Part shown: positions 58,161 through 64,000 of the stretch, one piece after another
How the letters are laid out: each line of letters starts with the position of its first letter
Position numbering within the stretch: the first letter of the stretch is position 1
Source of the DNA: Corinectria fuckeliana
Lineage: Eukaryota > Ascomycota > Sordariomycetes > Hypocreales > Nectriaceae
Direction: 5' to 3'
DNA: 64,000 nucleotides
Assembly: GCA_019137255.1 (NCBI GenBank)
Contig: WPDH01000125.1
Location: 1 to 64,000, forward strand
Translations under genes and position numbers: made by a program
Notes under the pieces: model-generated
What the model saw: only the letters and a program-made list of their open reading frames with translations
Told to the model about the DNA's origin: nothing
The model's database searches: none

Positions 58161-58646
58161 GCTCTGACGGCATGCCGGATTATAACAGGAAACTCTGAAG
58201 AAGCCCATCTCACTTGCGACTGAGCCGGCAAGGGGCATATGACTCTGACCTTCGATGGCCTATTGACGGAGAATGACTATTACCTTTAGGTCCCGCAAGG
58301 TAAGACGACCGGCTGACCAACGAAGATTTTCTGGCGTTGAGACTCATGCACTTCCTGGTTTGAGCGACACGGGATGCGCGATTACGCACCCAGCCCATCG
58401 GATATTGGTATTGACGAGCCGGACAATAATATCTGCCACCTCCGCAGCGACCTGCGAAAAGACTTCGAACACGCCGCCTTTGTGTTTGTGCCTAAGCTTG
58501 CAACCAAAGCTAGTGTATACGTCATTGCGGTCCATCATCTGTCCACGGCAGAGGACCTTTCTTATCCCGCAAATTATCTTCATAGCACTGTGGTCCTTGG
58601 GTGGCGGGGAGCTGTACCGGAATATCTCTATGCTCTGTCTCTTTAG
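58161..58646 (+). pseudogene. Decayed HNH-endonuclease-domain gene
   Basis: One plus-strand frame contains ACRIITGNSEEAHL at about 58170, resembling the C-R-x-T-G...E-x-A-H-I core of the fungal HNH_2-type domain. After a stretch with four in-frame stops (TGA, TAG, TGA, TGA between about 58221 and 58340) the same frame resumes with SWFERHGMRDY. It continues with a segment like NNICHLRSDLRKDFEHAAFVFVPK in shape (conserved N, LR-DLH-like and FVFVPK positions) and STAEDL...APEYLYA-like ends. This order is that of fungal proteins with an HNH domain of unknown biological role. The stops make it non-functional. The upstream part of the gene was not identified. Confidence 0.55.
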
Positions 58647-60578
58647 AGTTACTCCAGTCGTCACTCACTCCTAGAAGCTCAGGCTCGGGTTCAGTCACAC
58701 TGGATGATTCCTATTGTTCTTTTCTTACGGCTAACAATTGGTGAAACATGCGATGGATGTTTGGTGAGATAGAATTGCTAGTTTGCTAGTTGGCTTGAAT
58801 TGGCATGTTATTGCTCACTGCTTAATGTTACGCCATCTGTCGGGAAGTCATGTCCTTTAGCACCTAGTCTGACTAAATACATAGATACGGCTGTTGAGAA
58901 CCGCTGCCTGGATAAAACAGCCCTGCCTCTTGAATCGGCGTTAGAGTGCGCGCCGCCGACCGGTGAGCCCACTGGATAAACCAACTGCAACAACGTTAGG
59001 CATTTGCACCAGCAGCAGAGCCACCTTGAGGCTGAACCGTGCCAATGAGGTCGATGAGCAGCGGAGCCGCTTCAAATTTGCGGGGACGTTCGTGAGAAAC
59101 AACGGGTTGAGAACTATACAATACATAACCTCGGCCTGCAACGTTCCATGCAGGTCACCATATGTACCACGGTACAGTACTTTCTGGAGCCAGCTTCATC
59201 AAATGACTCCGGCATAAGTTGGGCAGTCCAACCTGATTCGTGTTCTCGCTTTGCCGACCCAGATTTATTCGACCCAAGTAACGCTGATGGAACAACACCC
59301 AAGGATTTCCGAGCGCAACGGCCATCCTGGTCGGATTTTGCTCGGGGTGATGCGGGCTGTCCCACCTCGTTGCAACGGTCCCAACTCGCCTTGCGGTCAA
59401 GTGACGAGTGCGGGGGATTCTGTTGAAACACTAATCGTATGCTTAAGCATCAGAATCACACCGTTTGAGGGATTTTAGAGGTGCTGTGGGAACTGAGTGA
59501 ATCCTACGTGGGCATTGGCGAAGGAAGGACATGCGGAGAAAGTGATGATCGTTGTTCCAAAGGTAGGGTCGTTCCGAATTTACGCTGGGGTATGTACTTG
59601 GAGACATTGATTGTTAAGCTTAGCCGATCTACTTAATTCCCGAGTTTTTGGTCTACAAACCCACTGTACATGGCAGGTTCAACATGCGCCTCACTACGTT
59701 ATTGATTAGGACCGAGAAAATCGTCATCCTCAGCACAAAAGGAAGCCAGCCGTCAGGTTCTGCACTCCATGTGACGGTCCAAACTCCTAGCCTAGCTAGT
59801 CTGCAGCTAAAGTGGAAATAAAGACAAAGAACAGACGCTTATGTCCGCTGCTGTGGGGGTGGTGGAGCTGGCTTTATTCTGCTGCCTGGGGGACTTGAAG
59901 ATTAGAAGGATTGGAGGATGGAAGACCAATGTTTTCTCAGTCTTTTGTGGACTCCTACGTCATGGACACTACATACCAGTAGTACTGGTCCACTCGGCTT
60001 TCGGTGCTCGACTGCTTGCTGAGTGATACGGCTGAAAGCAAGCGGCTGACTGCAGAGGTCGAGGTTGAGTGACGAGGAACTCGGCCGTTTCGAGCACAGC
60101 TTGGCAGGCCGCAACCGCAAGACGAGGGAGGCTTTGAATGAACAATTTGCCTTCAGTTGAATTTGCTTCCAGCTGAATTTGCTTCCAGCTGAAACATCAT
60201 AGTGCTCACCCATACTCTCTGCCTGGGAAACAACAACTGCAACCAACTGAAGCCGTCTTCGGATCCGCAATGGCGCCGCAGATCGGCCGGATAGAACGGC
60301 TCGCTCATTTCTCCCCCAGAGTCCCCACGACGCACGCTCCTCCGGGAATGGCATGTCTGACGCAGTGACGTCCCCCATGGAAACCGGATGTAAGCAGATG
60401 TGCGGTGATGTCAATGTGGAATTGTCCCAGTGATCGCCGGGCCTTGTCAGACTCCGGCTTTGTGGAGGGCTCCCCGGGCTGTTAAATAGCAACCGATGGC
60501 CCAGGAGGAAAGGAGAGGTTGTTCACGCTGATAGAGTCGTTGCATACTACCTAGTTTTCCTCTGGCCCCTTTGCAACC
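58647..60578. other. Gene-poor region upstream of the MFS gene
   Basis: About 1.9 kb of lower-GC DNA, rising in GC toward the transporter. A short direct repeat of TTGCTTCCAGCTGAA (60165-60193, two to three copies) is the only structure noticed. The last 300 bp should be the promoter of the MFS gene. Confidence 0.4.
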
Positions 60579-62589
60579 ATGCCGACTCACTTCTCAGATG
60601 ACCCGCCCCAGGTCATCAACCACGGCGACTTGGAAATCGCAAACGACAGACTAGAAGGCTCCTCGGACAACCCCTCCGGCAACGATGACGCCCCCGAAAC
60701 CCTCGAGACGGGCGGCGGCGGCCTGGAGAAGATAGGAACCTACGACAAGTACGAGATCACGGAAGACGACTGCTACGACGAGCTCGGCTTCAACTTCCCG
60801 TCGTGGAAGAAGTGGTACATCCTCACCGTCATCTTCTGGGTGCAGGTCTCGATGAACTTCAACACCAGCCTGTACTCTAACGCCATCCCGGGCATCGCCG
60901 ACGAGTTCAGCGTCAGCGAGCAGGCCGCCCGGTGCGGCGCCATGATCTTCCTCGTGCTGTACGCCTTCGGCTGCGAGCTGTGGGCGCCCTGGTCCGAGGA
61001 GTTTGGCCGCTGGCCCGTCCTGCAGCTCTCGCTGTTCCTCGTCAACGTCTGGCAGCTGCCCGTGGCGCTGGCCCCCAACTTTGCCTCCGTCATGGTCGGC
61101 CGCGCCCTCGGTGGTCTGTCGTCGGCCGGCGGCTCGGTGACGCTGGGCATGATAGCCGATCTCTGGGAGTCGGACAAGCAGCAGTACGCCGTTGCGTATG
61201 TCGTCTTCTCCTCCGTCGGCGGCTCCGTGCTCGGCCCCATCATTGGCGGCTTCACGGAAGAGTATCTTCACTGGCGGTAAGCCGCCCTTCTGCTTCTTCA
61301 CTCGTCACGCCGCTGGATGCTAATGCCCCGCTAGATGGTCCATCTGGGTCCAGCTCATCCTCGGCGGCTTCGTGCAGGCCGTCCACTTCTTTACCGTCCC
61401 CGAGACGCGCACCACCATCATGATGAACCGAATCGCCAAGAAGCGCAGAAAGGAGACCAACGCCAACGTCTGGGGCCCGGACGAGCTCGTCCCGTTCCGA
61501 GACCGCTTCTCCGCCAAGGAGATCCTGCTGACGTGGACGCGCCCCTTCAAGATGTTCCTCACCGAGCCCATCGTGCTCGTCCTGTCGCTGCTTTCCGGCT
61601 TCTCGGACGCGCTCATCTTCATGTTCATCCAGTCCTTTGCCCTCGTCTACAAGCAGTGGGGCTTCTCGACCGTCCAGATTGGCTTGGCGTTCATTCCCAT
61701 CGGCATTGGCTATGTCGTGGCCTGGCTTGCCTTCATCCCCGCCATCCGCCGCAACATCAAGGAACGTGAGGCGAAGCCGCATGACGAGCGGACGCAGTAC
61801 GAGTCACGGCTGTGGTTTCTGTTGTACACCGCCCCGTGTCTTCCTATTGGCCTGATCGGCTTTGCATGGACTATCCAGGGACCGCCTGTTCACTGGATTG
61901 GTTCTATGATCTTTGCCGGTATTGTTGGAATCGCCAACTATTCCATCTACATGGCCACCATCGACTACATGATCTGTGCCTGTAAGCCACCCCTGCTGAT
62001 TCCTTCACTGCCAAGACCGCCTCTGACCAAATATAGATGGTCCCTATTCCGCTTCGGCTACTGGCGGCAACGGATGGGCTCGAGACTTCCTCGCAGGTGT
62101 TCTCACCGTACCCGCGCTGCCGTTCTTCCAAAACATCGGAAAGAGCAGTGGTAAAAACCTGGAGTACGCCTCGACGATTCTGTTTTGCATATCGTTTGTT
62201 CTCGTCATTGCCGTCTACGCCATCTACTTCAATGGGCCCGCACTGCGCCGTCGCTCGCCGTTTGCGCAGAAGCTGGCCGACGCCCGAACCGAGAAGGAGA
62301 GCGAAGGACGTCGCGGAACCATCTCCACCGACAGACGACCGAGTAAGTGTTTTTCCCACACAGACGAATCTTTTGAATGAATGCTAATTAAATTACAGGC
62401 TCTACTGCGACCGCAACGACGCCCAATGTCACGCAGCGCCCTGGAAACCCTCGCACATACAGCCAGCAGAACCGCTTCTTTGGCGAGAGCCGTGTTACTC
62501 CCAGAGGAACGCCCAGAGCAACGCCCGGAGCAACGCCGTCGGCCAGTCGGGCGAACAGCTTCGTCCACACCAGGAAGAGGGAGTATTGA
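60579..62589 (+). CDS. MFS transporter, DHA1 drug/polyamine-type
   Basis: Exons 60579-61276, 61335-61981, 62037-62342 and 62399-62589 (introns 55-58 bp), 613 residues. Twelve-helix major facilitator of the TPO/DHA1 group, proton-coupled export of drugs or polyamines across the plasma membrane. It has an acidic cytosolic N-tail (1-78), then the family entry NFPSWKKWYILTVIFWVQV. Motif regions are WSEEFGRWPVL, GRALGGLSSAGG and GPIIGGFTEEYLHWRW. The long central loop contains RFSAKEILLTWTRPFKMFLTEPIV, diagnostic for this subgroup. The second half ends with a PYSASATGGNGWARDF-like motif and GPALRRRSPFAQKL. The C-tail is a Thr/Pro/Arg repeat (RGTPRATPGATPSAS), unusual in length and possibly regulatory. 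The substrate is not predictable. Confidence 0.9.
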
Positions 62590-63241
62590 TCAGTCTGCGG
62601 CAAGGGGCCTTTTGCTAGTATAGGAGCGTGGCTTGTTGTAGTATACTTTGTTTATACATACATTGATAAGATAAATGACTTTATTATTCCGGCCCTTGAC
62701 GGATATACCTTGCCAACCGGTGAAGTGGAACAATGCCATCGCCGACTTTGAACTCGTCGGAGTACCGGTCGACAACGCCCTTAATCCAGGGCTACCGGGT
62801 GTCCTAGATAATCATGAATCGCACCGAACAAGTGTTGCGAGTCGTGCAATCAACGTCTGGACAATTGATGTCCGTCCTTGGCTGTCAGTTACGGTTAGGG
62901 CTTACTTAAGTATCTAGATGGCTGTTGACTAAGTTAGGCTCTTGACTCGGATGTTAGCCAAGGCGGGATAGCCCACACCGGAATTGGCCAAGGACGGACG
63001 GACCGATAACGTGACGTCAGCATCTATCTCTTTGTTTGGTGAAGCGCGAGATGCGAGATCTGAAAGTCTGAAAACGCTGACCCTCGCAAATTATCGGACG
63101 CATTGGCGAATCGGAGGTATGTTGTTGGTCTTGTGCTTATGTATCCTACGCACGTGGCGGCTTCCGTTCAACCGTCTAGAGGCTTGGCATGTATACGGCT
63201 GGGAGAAGAAACCACCAAGGCGACATCGTGACATTTCCATA
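62590..63241. other. Convergent 3' region MFS / acetyltransferase-like gene
   Basis: About 650 bp between two facing stops. A TATACTTTGTTTATACATACATTG stretch in blocks at 62640-62664 follows the MFS stop and is a likely polyadenylation zone. No gene is recognised. Confidence 0.4.
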
Positions 63242-64000
63242 TCATTCTGAATGAGACATCTTGTCAAACTTGGCTACCATCTCGTTGACGGGTGCTTCTG
63301 ACAACATCCTCTCCAGTCGCTCGTCCAACCACCGCACGTCGTCCATGTTGCCCGGCGGCCCTCCAGCCCAGTGTCCCCATACAGATGGATATACGTCCAA
63401 TTGTCCTATGCCTGGGCTCATACACGAAACCTCATACGTTGAATCCTCGGGCCTGTCCGTCATTAGCATGTAATCATCCGTCAACCAGGAAGGGGTTAGC
63501 AGTCTTACGGGAAGTAAAGATCCGTTTTGCATGGAAGAACCAGAGTCTTCGCCTTGATGCCCGCCATGGCCTTCTCAAAGTTGCCGTCGTACGGCTCCTG
63601 GTTGCTCACGTCCCCGCTCTGCCACGTCTGGAGCATGACGAGCAGGTTCTCGGGGTCTTTGCTGAGAGCCCAGGCCTCCCAGAACGTCACCATGAAGTCC
63701 TCCAGGCCATTGGCCCCGTAGTGCCGCTCGAACAGCCTCTCGCGGTAGAACGCCTGCGAGAAGCCCCAGCCAGCGTAGCCGCGCCCGAACGCCTTCAGCC
63801 CGACCTGCTTCTCGCTCTCGGACCACTGGCGGCTCTCGTGGCCGGATGTTTCCACGCGGCCCTGGGAGCTCCCGGCTGAGGCGACTCCTTTCCCGGCTAG
63901 GAGCGCGGACTTGACGCCTTCGAGGAACACTTGGTTGTGAAGAGACGTTTTGGCCGAGCCGCAGAAGGGAACGCAGATGTCCACGAAGTCCGGATACTGC
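63242..64000 (-). CDS. Homoserine O-acetyltransferase-like alpha/beta hydrolase (5' part outside window)
   Basis: Minus-strand exons 63452-63242 and 64000-63509 (open at the window edge), 233 visible residues; the 56-bp intron has a GTAAGA donor. The visible part begins QYPDFVDICVPFCGSAKTS, which in MetX-type proteins follows directly after the nucleophile-serine elbow, so that serine lies beyond 64000. The acid residue is expected in KTDLYFPPEDS and the catalytic histidine in WGHWAGGP near the C-terminus; both are present. The family includes homoserine acetyltransferases of methionine synthesis and many fungal paralogues acting in secondary metabolism or as plain esterases. The short C-terminal end and divergence suggest a paralogue rather than the methionine enzyme, which is an inference. 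Confidence 0.85.

Noticed and set aside
1..64000. CRISPR array, rRNA genes, bacterial operons or ribosome binding sites
   Set aside because: No spaced identical repeats of the right size, no rRNA-like sequence, and the genes have spliceosomal introns; the DNA is nuclear fungal.

Overview
This is genomic DNA of a filamentous ascomycete (Pezizomycotina, most likely Sordariomycetes). Genes are interrupted by many short introns (47-89 bp, GTAAGT/GTATGT-type donors, CTAAC/CTGAC branch sites shortly before the acceptor). Codon use is GC-rich, and blocks that are almost pure A+T look like repeat-induced point mutation (RIP). Exon limits were placed by hand from splice signals and family conservation.

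Left end (1-3.2 kb): a GC-rich fragment with a decayed Cys-rich gene sits between A+T blocks. Then come a six-exon transaldolase (3549-4873 +), a 1755-residue Cys/His-cluster protein of unknown function (6097-11587 +) and the mismatch-repair ATPase MSH6 (12119-15917 -). Behind the MSH6 promoter lies a dead Fot1/pogo-type DNA transposon (16277-18122) with perfect 42-bp terminal inverted repeats and an A+T-degraded transposase.

Centre (18-37 kb): a membrane-anchored FAD monooxygenase (-), the diphthamide enzyme DPH2 (+), a MARVEL-type four-helix membrane protein (-), a FAT1-type very-long-chain acyl-CoA synthetase (+), a kelch/BTB protein (-) and a 1-Cys peroxiredoxin (-). The gene-poor stretches of 2.5-3.7 kb between them hold only microsatellites, a poly-C assembly gap and a G-quadruplex candidate.

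Accessory part (38-50 kb): a 443-bp Tc1/mariner-type MITE, a tandem pair of orphan genes that are diverged paralogues of each other (one with a broken frame), an intron-bearing tRNA-Arg(UCG), a patatin-domain TGL4/TGL5-like lipase, and a decayed F-box/leucine-rich-type gene.

Right end (50-64 kb): a retinal-binding microbial-type opsin with complete key residues, a secreted thioredoxin-reductase-like flavoprotein facing a Gfo/Idh/MocA (Gal80-like) protein tail to tail, about 4.5 kb of gene-poor DNA with a decayed HNH-nuclease gene, a DHA1-type MFS transporter, and a homoserine-acetyltransferase-like alpha/beta hydrolase cut by the window edge.

Most genes are independent housekeeping or stress genes; there is no biosynthetic cluster with a backbone enzyme. 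The least described items are the orphan paralogue pair, the large Cys/His protein and the RIP pattern that spares transposon ends.
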